Both the position numbers and the translations under genes were made by a program. The notes below the pieces were generated by a model that did not search any database, had not been told where the DNA came from, and saw nothing but the letters and a program-made list of their open reading frames with translations. From Verrucomicrobiota bacterium (GTDB lineage Bacteria; Verrucomicrobiota; Verrucomicrobiia; Opitutales; Opitutaceae), in the NCBI GenBank assembly GCA_030916665.1, contig JAUPWC010000667.1, forward strand, positions 1 to 8,410: a stretch of DNA of 8,410 nt, written 5' to 3'. This document shows, piece after piece, positions 1 through 5,086 of the stretch (position 1 is the stretch's first letter; the number at the start of each line of letters is the position of its first letter).

Positions 1-4
1 CCAG

Positions 5-119
5 CGACTTCGCCTAATCGGCTCCGCGGTGAGGTTTTCGAACCTGCTTATCGCAGGTCGATCCGCGCCGCGATTAGCGGCGCCCTGAAACCTATGCCGA
101 AGGCGATAAGCCGAAGGGG
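5..119. repeat. Nested palindromic element (four small hairpins, BIME-like)
   Basis: This gene-free stretch contains four hairpins with 5-nt loops of the form TWATC or GATWA: 12-22 (loop TAATC), 42-58 (6-bp stem ACCTGC/GCAGGT, loop TTATC), 65-83 (7-bp stem GCGCCGC/GCGGCGC, loop GATTA) and 102-112 (loop GATAA). The loops start 33, 24 and 33 bases apart. Loops 1 and 4, and loops 2 and 3, are placed symmetrically about position 62, so the whole is an imperfect palindrome of palindromes. AGGTTT (32-37) also pairs with AAACCT (88-93), which would enclose the two middle hairpins as a three-way junction. The layout recalls paired inverted REP units (BIMEs), but I do not recognise the sequence. A structured RNA leader is an alternative. 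The structure is read directly; the function is unknown. Confidence 0.55.
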
Positions 120-127
120 TGTCCCAA

Positions 128-148
128 GGATTTCTCTTTGAGAAATCC
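128..148. other. Perfect 9-bp hairpin upstream of the XdhC gene
   Basis: GGATTTCTC (128-136) and GAGAAATCC (140-148) are exact reverse complements separated by TTT. The stem ends 29 bases before the preferred ATG of the XdhC-family gene. No T-tract follows on the plus strand and no long one on the minus strand, so it is not a typical intrinsic terminator. It could be part of the structured element to its left, an operator, or a leader hairpin. Confidence 0.5.
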
Positions 149-177
149 CATCAGTGGTTCCAAAACTCCGCTTCATC

Positions 178-1149
178 ATGTCTGAAATCTCCCGCATCCT
201 CACCGCCCTCGACTCCGCCGCCGGACAACACGCGGCGCTGGCGACTTTGGTGAAGGTCGAGGGCTCCTCCTACCGACGCCCCGGCGCTCGCCTGCTCCTG
301 CTGCCCGACGGCACGCGGCTGGGTTCCATCAGCGGCGGCTGCCTGGAGGAGGATGTCATGGAGCGCGCCCGCCGCGTGCTCGCCTCGGGCCAGCCGGAAC
401 TCACGGTTTACGACACCACCGCCGAGAACGATCTCGTGTGGGGCGTCGGCCTCGGCTGCCAGGGCGTCGTGCGCGTCCTCATCGAGCGCATTCCCGCCGA
501 ACGCCCGACCTGGATCGCCGCGCTGCGCGCCAACCTGCACGACCGCCGCGACACGGCGTTGGTCGTCGGCGCCCACGGCACCCGACTGGCCGCCGAAAGC
601 GCTCCCGCAAACGGTGACTTTCTCGAAGCCATCCCCGCCCCGCCTGCGCTGCTCATCTGCGGCGCCGGCGACGATGCGCGTCCGCTGGCGCAGATGGCCA
701 AGGCCACCGGCTGGCATGTGACCGTAGCCGACGCCCGGCCGGCCTACGCCAGCAAGGCGCGCTTCCCTGATGCGGACGCCATTCTCTCCGCCCCGATCCC
801 GGAACTCGTGCCGCAACTCCGCTTCGATGCCCGCACCTTTGCCGTGGTGATGACGCACCGCTACGCCGACGACCGGGAGTTTCTGCGCGCGCTGCTTCCC
901 CGCGACTTTGCCTACCTCGGCCAACTCGGCCCGCGTGTGCGCACTGACCGCATCTTGAACGAACTGAAAGCCGACGGTCTCACGCTGGATGCGACCGCGC
1001 TCGCCAAGCTCCACGCCCCCGTCGGCCTCGACCTCGGCGGGAGCACGCCGGAGACGGTGGCGCTCGCGATTCTGGCCGAGTTGGAATCCCGCTTGAACAA
1101 CCGCACTCCCGGCCATCTCCGCGACCGCCCCGGACCGATCCACGGATGA
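178..1149 (+). CDS. xdhC: XdhC/CoxI-family molybdenum cofactor chaperone
   Basis: XdhC-family proteins bind the molybdenum cofactor, promote its sulfuration and help insert it into xanthine dehydrogenase-type hydroxylases in the cytoplasm. The N-terminal XdhC/CoxI domain has the hallmark GSISGGCLEEDV (about residues 49-60) and an ENDLVWGVGLGCQG segment (about 83-96). The C-terminal Rossmann-like domain begins with LLICGAGDDARPL (about 158-170) and ends with LHAPVGLDLGGSTPE (about 278-292), a typical family signature. ATG 178 gives 323 residues, normal for the family. An in-frame GTG at 154 would add eight residues that look unlike the family, so ATG is preferred, although neither start has a clear ribosome binding site. 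The MocA-like gene follows 156 bases downstream on the same strand. No hydroxylase subunit is in the window, so the client enzyme is unknown. Confidence 0.92.
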   Translation: MSEISRILTALDSAAGQHAALATLVKVEGSSYRRPGARLLLLPDGTRLGSISGGCLEEDVMERARRVLASGQPELTVYDTTAENDLVWGVGLGCQGVVRVLIERIPAERPTWIAALRANLHDRRDTALVVGAHGTRLAAESAPANGDFLEAIPAPPALLICGAGDDARPLAQMAKATGWHVTVADARPAYASKARFPDADAILSAPIPELVPQLRFDARTFAVVMTHRYADDREFLRALLPRDFAYLGQLGPRVRTDRILNELKADGLTLDATALAKLHAPVGLDLGGSTPETVALAILAELESRLNNRTPGHLRDRPGPIHG

Positions 1150-1152
1150 AGG

Positions 1153-1280
1153 ATTTGCCACAAAAGGCACAGAAGGCACAAAACAGGCCACATGCACCGG
1201 GCAGTTAAACACAGAGCGCACAGAGGCCACAGAGTGAACCCATATTATTTTTTGCGCTTCTTGTGCTTTTTGTGGCCAAT
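1153..1280. repeat. CACAGA-type inverted repeat, first copy (with a nested arm)
   Basis: The gap between the two cofactor genes is almost filled by an inverted repeat. The left arm (1153-1183, GCCACAAAAGGCACAGAAGG at its core) matches the reverse complement of the right arm (1250-1280) at 25 of 31 positions by eye. Between the arms, 1205-1234 is a CACAGAG-type arm that matches the reverse complement of 4097-4126 at 27 of 30 positions, so one repeat type appears nested inside another. Such sequences, in my recollection, are common between genes of Verrucomicrobiota and other environmental bacteria. No transposase or ORF is associated. The element may form a large hairpin in the transcript linking the two genes. 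Confidence 0.7.
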
Positions 1281-1294
1281 ACCTCTGCCGCCTT

Positions 1295-1298
1295 GGAG
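1295..1298 (+). promoter_or_regulatory. Ribosome binding site for the MocA-like gene
   Basis: GGAG lies seven bases before GTG 1306 and supports that GTG as the start. It is one of the few clear Shine-Dalgarno matches in the window. Confidence 0.55.
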
Positions 1299-1305
1299 TT
1301 GAACC

Positions 1306-1905
1306 GTGAGCAAATCCCTTGAATTCCACTGCGCGCTCGTGCTTCTCGCGGCCGGGGCTTCGAAGCGCATGGGGCGGCCGAAGCAGTTGTTGCCGGTCGA
1401 AGGCCAAACGCTGCTGCGGCACGTGGCCGAGCGCGTGCTCCAGGCTCAAGTCTCGCCGGTGGTCGTCGTGCTCGGCGCGGAGTTCGAGCAAATTGAGCCG
1501 GTCCTCTCCGGCCTGCCGCTGCAAACCGCCGTGAACCCCGCCTGGCAGGAAGGCATGGGCTCGTCGCTGCGCGTGGGCGTGGACGCCCTGCTTGAGCGCG
1601 CTCCCGCCTTGGATGCGTTGATCATCGCCCTCGGCGACCAGCCCGGCCTGCCTGACGGCCACCTCGACCAGATCATCGCCCGCTATCGGCAGGGAGGCTG
1701 TTCGCTCGTGGCCTCGCACAACGGCCAGCGCCGTGTGCCGCCCGTGCTCTTCGGTCGGGATTGGTTTCCCCGGCTGCGCACCCTCACCGGTGACGCCGGA
1801 GCCCGCGAGATCCTCCGTGAAGAGCGACCGGACTTCGCATCGGTGCCGCTCGCTGACGATACGGACTTGGACACGCCGGAAGACTACGCGCGCTACACGA
1901 CTTGA
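1306..1905 (+). CDS. mocA: MocA-like molybdenum cofactor cytidylyltransferase (NTP transferase family)
   Basis: MocA joins CTP to molybdopterin-Mo to make the cytosine dinucleotide cofactor used by many xanthine dehydrogenase/CO dehydrogenase-type hydroxylases. The 199-residue protein is full length for the family. It shows the nucleotide-binding signature LAAGASKRMGRPKQLL (residues 14-29), the NPAWQEGMGSSLRVGV segment (77-92), the metal-binding GDQPGL (110-115), PPVLF (145-149), GDAGAR (162-167) and a C-terminal DTDLDTPEDY (185-194). The GTG start is supported by GGAG seven bases upstream. Its partner upstream is XdhC, and MocA-XdhC pairs are a known maturation pairing, although a 156-bp repeat separates them here. 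Specificity for CTP rather than GTP (MobA) is inferred from the LLAAGxSxRMG form and the XdhC neighbour. Confidence 0.88.
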   Translation: MSKSLEFHCALVLLAAGASKRMGRPKQLLPVEGQTLLRHVAERVLQAQVSPVVVVLGAEFEQIEPVLSGLPLQTAVNPAWQEGMGSSLRVGVDALLERAPALDALIIALGDQPGLPDGHLDQIIARYRQGGCSLVASHNGQRRVPPVLFGRDWFPRLRTLTGDAGAREILREERPDFASVPLADDTDLDTPEDYARYTT

Positions 1906-1975
1906 AGGTGGAGTGCGCTGACCCCAGCGCGCTGGTCCGAAAAAAAACGTCCTGAGGTCAGGCCGTTCCACCTTG
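1905..1975. terminator. Convergent-gap inverted repeat with oligo-A/T tract; likely terminator of the minus-strand gene
   Basis: AAGGTGGA at 1905-1912 pairs with TCCACCTT at 1968-1975, and CTGACC at 1918-1923 pairs with GGTCAG at 1956-1961. Inside sit a perfect 12-bp palindrome CCAGCGCGCTGG (1924-1935) and eight A residues (1940-1947). Read on the minus strand, a small stem CCTG/CAGG (1951-1962, overlapping the stop codon of the GIY-YIG gene) is followed by eight T residues, which resembles a weak intrinsic terminator. On the plus strand no T-tract follows, so termination of the MocA-like transcript here is less certain. Confidence 0.4.
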
Positions 1976-2263
1976 GCGAGCTTTCCGACGGCGTGGCAGC
2001 TTGAGCACGAGCGTGCCGGCGATGAGTGCTTCCTTCTGCGCGCGGGTGAGCTGCTTGAGCTGGTGCTCGCGGCGCAGGGCGCGGCTGACGGTCATCGGGC
2101 CTTCCTGCAGGAGCAGTTTTACCGGGCCGCGGGAGCGGGTGTATTTGGCGCCCTTCCCTGCGTCGTGCTGCGCGAGGCGCTTGGCGACATCGCGCGCCGT
2201 GCCGATGTAGAGCGTGCCGTCACGGCAGCGGACGATATAAACGTAGGCCCGGGGCGAAGGCAT
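1958..2263 (-). CDS. GIY-YIG nuclease superfamily protein (UPF0213/YhbQ-like)
   Basis: This is a 101-residue single-domain GIY-YIG protein. The GIY part reads YVYIVRCRDGTLYIG (residues 7-21), followed by the conserved DVAKRLAQH helix (25-33) with its arginine and by GKGAKYTRSRGPVKLLL (37-53), the usual YhbQ/UPF0213 layout. A lysine/arginine-rich tail (KLPRRRKARQGG) follows. Characterised relatives cut or bind DNA and have been linked to repair, but the role of the stand-alone family is not settled. The ATG at 2263 has only a weak G-rich sequence upstream. The gene lies downstream of the YyaL-like gene on the same strand, with a 139-bp repeat-bearing gap between them, and is convergent with the MocA-like gene. 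Confidence 0.88.
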   Translation of the reverse strand: MPSPRAYVYIVRCRDGTLYIGTARDVAKRLAQHDAGKGAKYTRSRGPVKLLLQEGPMTVSRALRREHQLKQLTRAQKEALIAGTLVLKLPRRRKARQGGTA

Positions 2264-2286
2264 CAGAACTAACCCCGAACCTTTTT

Positions 2287-2400
2287 AACCACAGATGGAC
2301 ACAGATGAACACAGATTGAGAGGGAAGCAGCCAGACTGACGACAAGAGAGTCGTCCGGACTCTGCCTTACATCTGTGTGTATCTGTGTTAATCTGTGGTT
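2287..2400. repeat. CACAGAT-type inverted repeat, second copy
   Basis: The left arm 2287-2316 (AACCACAGAT, then two ACACAGAT units) matches the reverse complement of the right arm 2371-2400 at 26 of 30 positions. The four mismatches are arm positions 11, 12, 21 and 22, exactly the dinucleotides between successive 8-bp ACACAGAT cores. The 54-bp centre holds two mutually exclusive small stems, GACGAC/GTCGTC (2338-2355) and AGAGTC/GACTCT (2347-2363). The element fills the gap between the two minus-strand genes, starting two bases beyond the stop codon of the YyaL-like gene. Confidence 0.75.
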
Positions 2401-2402
2401 GT

Positions 2403-3953
2403 TCACTTCTGTGTCTGGCTCAGGCCGAGGAGGATGTCGCCCGGGGGCAGCTCGTCGTATTCAATCTGGTGCATCAGGTTCCGGCGGATGAGGTCGGCGG
2501 TCTTGGCGTCCACGCCGGCCAACAGAGCCAGCACCTCGGCGGACGGCGTTTCGCCGGAAGCGGGAACGCGAGCGGCGATGCCGGGCGGTAATTTCTTGGG
2601 TGTAGCCATGTAAACGCCGGTCTCCGGTTCGAAGTAGGTTAGATTAGCCATAACGATCATTTCACCGATAGGCTTGGACTCCTCGCCTCCCACTTTGCCC
2701 ATCAGCACGGCGTGCAGCAAATCAGCCGGAGTAGGCTCGGTCGCGGTCGCCACCGAGTGGGACTGCAATAGATAAAGCGGCTCAACTCCCACGGCCGGAA
2801 TTGCACCGTCCGCAATCTTCTGAATTTGTGCGGTCAGTCGCTTTTGACCGCTCTTGTAGATTGCCATGATAAGCTGACAAACTGTCCCGCCACCAGCCAC
2901 CCCGGCCTTCACGAACGTTGGCCGTTTGGTCGGATCAGAATTCTCTTCCAAGGTCCCGTCGAGCGCGGCGGCCAAGGAGCCATTGGGGTTACGCAGTTCT
3001 TTCAGGGCAAAATCCAAGGCCGCGATGCCGGCGGCGCGAAGTTTGTCGTCCTTGGCGGCGTCGGCGGCGTCGAGGAGGGCGAGGGCGATGCGGGCTTGGT
3101 CGGCGAGGGTCTTCTGGAAGTAAGGTTCCTTCCACGCTTCATCTATGCAGCGACGATAGAAGCCGCCGTCCACCGGGTCGCGCAGGGCGCCGTTCACGAG
3201 GGCGCGGGCGGCCTTGATCGCGGCCTCGCGGGCTTCGTCACCGCGCGTGAGCAGGAAACGAATGAGCTCCGGCTCGGGGAGTTTGGGCGCGGTGCCGAAG
3301 CCCCCGTTCACCGGGTCGGCGGCGGCGACCCAGGCCTTCGCCGCGGCGGCGAGTTTGGCCTCGATGTCGAGCGGGGCGTTGGTGTCCACGGGCGGCAGGC
3401 GCATCATGTCGAGGGCCTCGGTGGCGAGCGCGCGGGCGCGGGCGGGGTCGACGGTCCAGGTGTCGAGGGCGGCGCGAGCGGCCTTGAGGAAACCGGGCTT
3501 CCCCCACTCCTCCGACGGCGGCAGGTAGTTGGCGCCGTCGTAGGGTTGAAGCGTGTCGGGCGTGAGCCAGAGATGGACGGGTGAGCCCTTGAGCTGCTTG
3601 ACGGTGGTGATGAAGTGCTGGCCGAGGGCGGCGACGTCCGGCTGGGCGTCGGCGTCCACGAAGAGGCAGAAGAAATTCTCGTTGAGCCAGGCGACGGTCT
3701 TCTCGCTGGTGAAGGTCTGGTTGATCGTCGCGCGCGTGAGCTCGCTCAGCGGCGAGCCGATGAAGACATAGATGCTCTTGTTCTGCTGCTTGGCCTGCGC
3801 GAGCGTGGCCGCGTCCCACACCTGCCACTTCACCCCGCTCGCGGCCTGCGCGCGGACGAACTCGGACGGGGACGAGGCCAGCGGGGAGGTTTCAGCACGC
3901 GCGGCGAGGGTGAGCATCGCCAGCGCAATCAGGGTAATAGCACGGGAAAACAT
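2403..3953 (-). CDS. Secreted YyaL/DUF255-like protein with a cysteine-less thioredoxin-like domain
   Basis: The protein looks like a divergent, shortened relative of the YyaL/SPATA20 family (thioredoxin-like DUF255 domain plus an alpha/alpha toroid). A signal peptide occupies residues 1-20 (FSRAITLIALAMLTLAARA, then ETS), so export is likely. The DUF255-like part has WQVW (43-46), an AKQQNKSIYVFIG strand, LNENFFCLFVDADAQPDV and LTPD (130-133). The family's CxxC region reads GSPLSEL here, so both redox cysteines are absent. The toroid part keeps NGGFGTAPKLPEP (216-228) and DPVDGGFYRRCIDEAW (259-274) followed by PYFQKTLADQA. At about 516 residues it is shorter than the usual 600-700. ATG 3953 is chosen over a TTG at 3983 because it starts directly at the signal peptide. 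Function is unknown; a redox role is unlikely without the cysteines. Confidence 0.72.
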   Translation of the reverse strand: MFSRAITLIALAMLTLAARAETSPLASSPSEFVRAQAASGVKWQVWDAATLAQAKQQNKSIYVFIGSPLSELTRATINQTFTSEKTVAWLNENFFCLFVDADAQPDVAALGQHFITTVKQLKGSPVHLWLTPDTLQPYDGANYLPPSEEWGKPGFLKAARAALDTWTVDPARARALATEALDMMRLPPVDTNAPLDIEAKLAAAAKAWVAAADPVNGGFGTAPKLPEPELIRFLLTRGDEAREAAIKAARALVNGALRDPVDGGFYRRCIDEAWKEPYFQKTLADQARIALALLDAADAAKDDKLRAAGIAALDFALKELRNPNGSLAAALDGTLEENSDPTKRPTFVKAGVAGGGTVCQLIMAIYKSGQKRLTAQIQKIADGAIPAVGVEPLYLLQSHSVATATEPTPADLLHAVLMGKVGGEESKPIGEMIVMANLTYFEPETGVYMATPKKLPPGIAARVPASGETPSAEVLALLAGVDAKTADLIRRNLMHQIEYDELPPGDILLGLSQTQK

Positions 3954-4000
3954 GCGTAGATTCAGGGAGGAACCGAAAGGCAAGGCGAGCCAAAGCAGGG

Positions 4001-4034
4001 TTTAACCACAGATGAACAGGCATGGGCACAGATG
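4001..4034. repeat. Solo arm of the CACAGAT-type repeat
   Basis: TTTAACCACAGATGAACAGG and the following GCACAGATG resemble the left arm of the element at 2287-2400, but no matching right arm of the same type is present nearby. It stands directly before the CACAGAG-type inverted repeat at 4046-4126. It may be the remnant of a truncated copy or half of a composite element. Confidence 0.55.
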
Positions 4035-4045
4035 TGTCGAACCGC

Positions 4046-4126
4046 TTTAACACAGAGGACGCAGAGGGCACGGAGAGCCAAACCAAACAGCATCCCCTCT
4101 GTGGCCTCTGCGATCTCTGTGTTTAA
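4046..4126. repeat. CACAGAG-type inverted repeat, third copy
   Basis: The left arm 4046-4075 and the reverse complement of the right arm 4097-4126 agree at 25 of 30 positions, again in units of about ten bases (CACAGAG, CGCAGAG, CACRGAG). Three of the five differences fall on the spacer dinucleotides between units. The loop is only about 21 bases. The right arm is nearly the same as 1205-1234 (27 of 30). The element sits in the divergent gap between the YyaL-like gene and the toxin-antitoxin locus, so it could affect either transcript. Confidence 0.72.
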
Positions 4127-4181
4127 CGTTCAGGGTCACCGTATTGTTCGAAGCAACGTCAGCGATACGCCCAAACCGGAC

Positions 4182-4209
4182 TTGCCCGGGCAGGCTGAAC
4201 GGCTATGGT
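4182..4209 (+). promoter_or_regulatory. Candidate promoter for the toxin-antitoxin locus
   Basis: TTGCCC (4182-4187) and TATGGT (4204-4209) are separated by 16 bases and resemble -35 and -10 boxes. Transcription would start at about the ATG at 4216, implying a leaderless message, which fits the lack of a Shine-Dalgarno sequence there. A perfect 10-bp palindrome TGCCCGGGCA (4183-4192) overlaps the -35 box and could be an operator for autoregulation. This is pattern reading only; such matches are common by chance. Confidence 0.25.
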
Positions 4210-4215
4210 GCTGGC

Positions 4216-4470
4216 ATGAGCACGCTGGACGCCATCGTCGAGGACCTGCGCACCCTGCCGCCACCGAAGCTGGCAGAGGCGGCATTGTTAATCCGCGGCC
4301 TGAAGGGAGTTTCACGGGCTGATCGTTTGGCGGCCTTGGAGCGAAGCTCCAAGATACTGACCCCGGAGCAGGGCGCGGAACTGGAACGGATCGTTTGCGG
4401 CGAGCATACAAACCGCGATCTATCGGTCCGAGGGACCGCCCCAGCAGTGTTAGGCAGGGTTGATGCTTGA
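4216..4470 (+). CDS. Small antitoxin-like protein, C-terminus possibly decayed
   Basis: This 84-codon ORF starts MSTLDAIVEDLRTLPPPKLAEA and continues with a helical LIRGLKGVSRADRLAAL and LTPEQGAELERIV. That pattern (IVEDLRxLPPxKLxEA, then a RxxRLAALER helix, then an acidic helix) resembles small antitoxins often found before PIN-domain toxins, as far as I recall. After about residue 59 the sequence (CGEHTNRDLSVRGTAPAVLG) no longer looks like the family. It also uses codons such as CTA, TTA, ACA and CGA that are rare elsewhere in the window, so the true C-terminus may have been lost by frameshift or insertion. The next ORF could start at TTG 4467, overlapping this stop codon. An upstream extension of the frame to 4144 is unlikely to be coding. 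It may be a relic antitoxin or a third member of the locus. Confidence 0.5.
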   Translation: MSTLDAIVEDLRTLPPPKLAEAALLIRGLKGVSRADRLAALERSSKILTPEQGAELERIVCGEHTNRDLSVRGTAPAVLGRVDA

Positions 4471-4526
4471 GCGGGAGAGCCGCTGAGAGCTTGTCTTCCG
4501 AAGCGAAGCAGCTTCCATTCCTAAGC

Positions 4527-4703
4527 ATGGGCAACGCTATCGCAACCAAGCCGGTCAAGGTTCTCCCTCCCGCCAAGGGCACCTTCGGCGATTTGATTAA
4601 GCGGAGCGCGCGCCCGGGTTGGGACAAGGGCGTGGATTGGGCCAAGGTTGATCGGGCTGTTTCCCGCAGGAAGCGGTCGCGCGATCTGCGCCCCGTCGGC
4701 TGA
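4527..4703 (+). CDS. Putative antitoxin of the PIN toxin, unrecognised family
   Basis: The 58-residue product has KPVKVLPPAKGTFGDLIKRS at its start, a tryptophan-rich middle (RPGWDKGVDWAKVDRAV) and a basic tail (SRRKRSRDLRPVG). I do not recognise a VapB DNA-binding fold such as AbrB or ribbon-helix-helix. The role is inferred from position: its stop codon overlaps the toxin start by one base (TGATG at 4701-4705), the usual arrangement for translationally coupled antitoxin and toxin. ATG 4527 is preferred. An alternative TTG at 4467 would add 20 residues; it has AGGG (4456-4459) seven bases upstream and overlaps the previous stop as TTGA, so it cannot be excluded. The tryptophan-containing segment may bind the toxin, as C-terminal parts of antitoxins do, but this is a guess. 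Confidence 0.6.
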   Translation: MGNAIATKPVKVLPPAKGTFGDLIKRSARPGWDKGVDWAKVDRAVSRRKRSRDLRPVG

Positions 4704-5083
4704 TGCTCTGCGATACCACGTTTCTGATTCACTACGCCGGCCAACGAGGCAAGGCCGCCCAAGTCGCCGCTCGCGAGTTCGCCGAGAGCCATCAGGATCT
4801 GCCGCTTTACGCCTCCCGCGTGTCGTGGGCAGAGTTCGCCGAGGGATGCGAGACCCGCGCCGACGTGGAACGCCTGCTCGCGAACTTCACCATTCTGGAG
4901 ATTGACGAGGATATTGCCTGGCTCGCCGCACGTATCGCCCGCTCACTGGACCGACGCGGATTGCCGGTCGGTGACAACGACGTGTGGATTGCCGCCACCA
5001 CCCTGGCCTACGGCACCGCCATCGTCACCCGTAACGTCGGACACTTCAAACGCATACCCGGCCTCAAGGTAGCGGAATATTGA
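4703..5083 (+). CDS. vapC: VapC-type PIN-domain ribonuclease toxin
   Basis: The 126-residue protein is a full-length PIN domain. PIN toxins of this type cut RNA, often tRNA or rRNA, using a cluster of acidic residues that binds Mg2+ or Mn2+. Visible are Asp4 in the first strand (MLCDTTFLIHY), Glu44 in SWAEFAEG, Asp91/Asp93 in PVGDNDVWIAATTLAYG and the closing VTRNVGHFKRIPGL, where Asn111 and the HF pair are typical. All expected catalytic positions are present, so the toxin is probably active. The ATG overlaps the stop of the 58-codon ORF (TGATG), which suggests coupled translation and that this ORF is the antitoxin. The gene ends three bases before the convergent FG-GAP gene's stop codon. 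Confidence 0.9.
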   Translation: MLCDTTFLIHYAGQRGKAAQVAAREFAESHQDLPLYASRVSWAEFAEGCETRADVERLLANFTILEIDEDIAWLAARIARSLDRRGLPVGDNDVWIAATTLAYGTAIVTRNVGHFKRIPGLKVAEY

Positions 5084-5086
5084 CAC

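Noticed and set aside
151..1971. A 606-codon open frame on the minus strand opposite the XdhC and MocA genes
   Set aside because: Both plus-strand genes have clear family motifs throughout; the antisense frame has no recognisable domain and runs through the intergenic repeat, as expected of a chance opening in GC-rich codon usage.
2826..3584. A 252-codon plus-strand open frame inside the YyaL-like gene
   Set aside because: It is glycine/arginine-rich with no domain, and the opposite strand carries a signal peptide and family motifs.
3954..3983. Upstream TTG start for the YyaL-like protein
   Set aside because: It would add ten residues before a well-formed signal peptide and has no ribosome binding site.
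1153..4126. CRISPR array for the repeated CACAGA units
   Set aside because: Units are about ten bases and directly adjoining in inverted arms; there are no 25-40 base repeats with unique spacers and no cas genes.
4335..4353. 8-bp perfect stem CTTGGAGC/GCTCCAAG inside the first antitoxin-like ORF
   Set aside because: It lies in the part that still matches the expected protein pattern, so it can be explained by coding sequence and chance; no T-tract follows.
4136..4792. A 218-codon minus-strand open frame opposite the toxin-antitoxin locus
   Set aside because: It overlaps the coupled plus-strand pair and the gap before it, shows no family motifs, and ends in the upstream repeat region.
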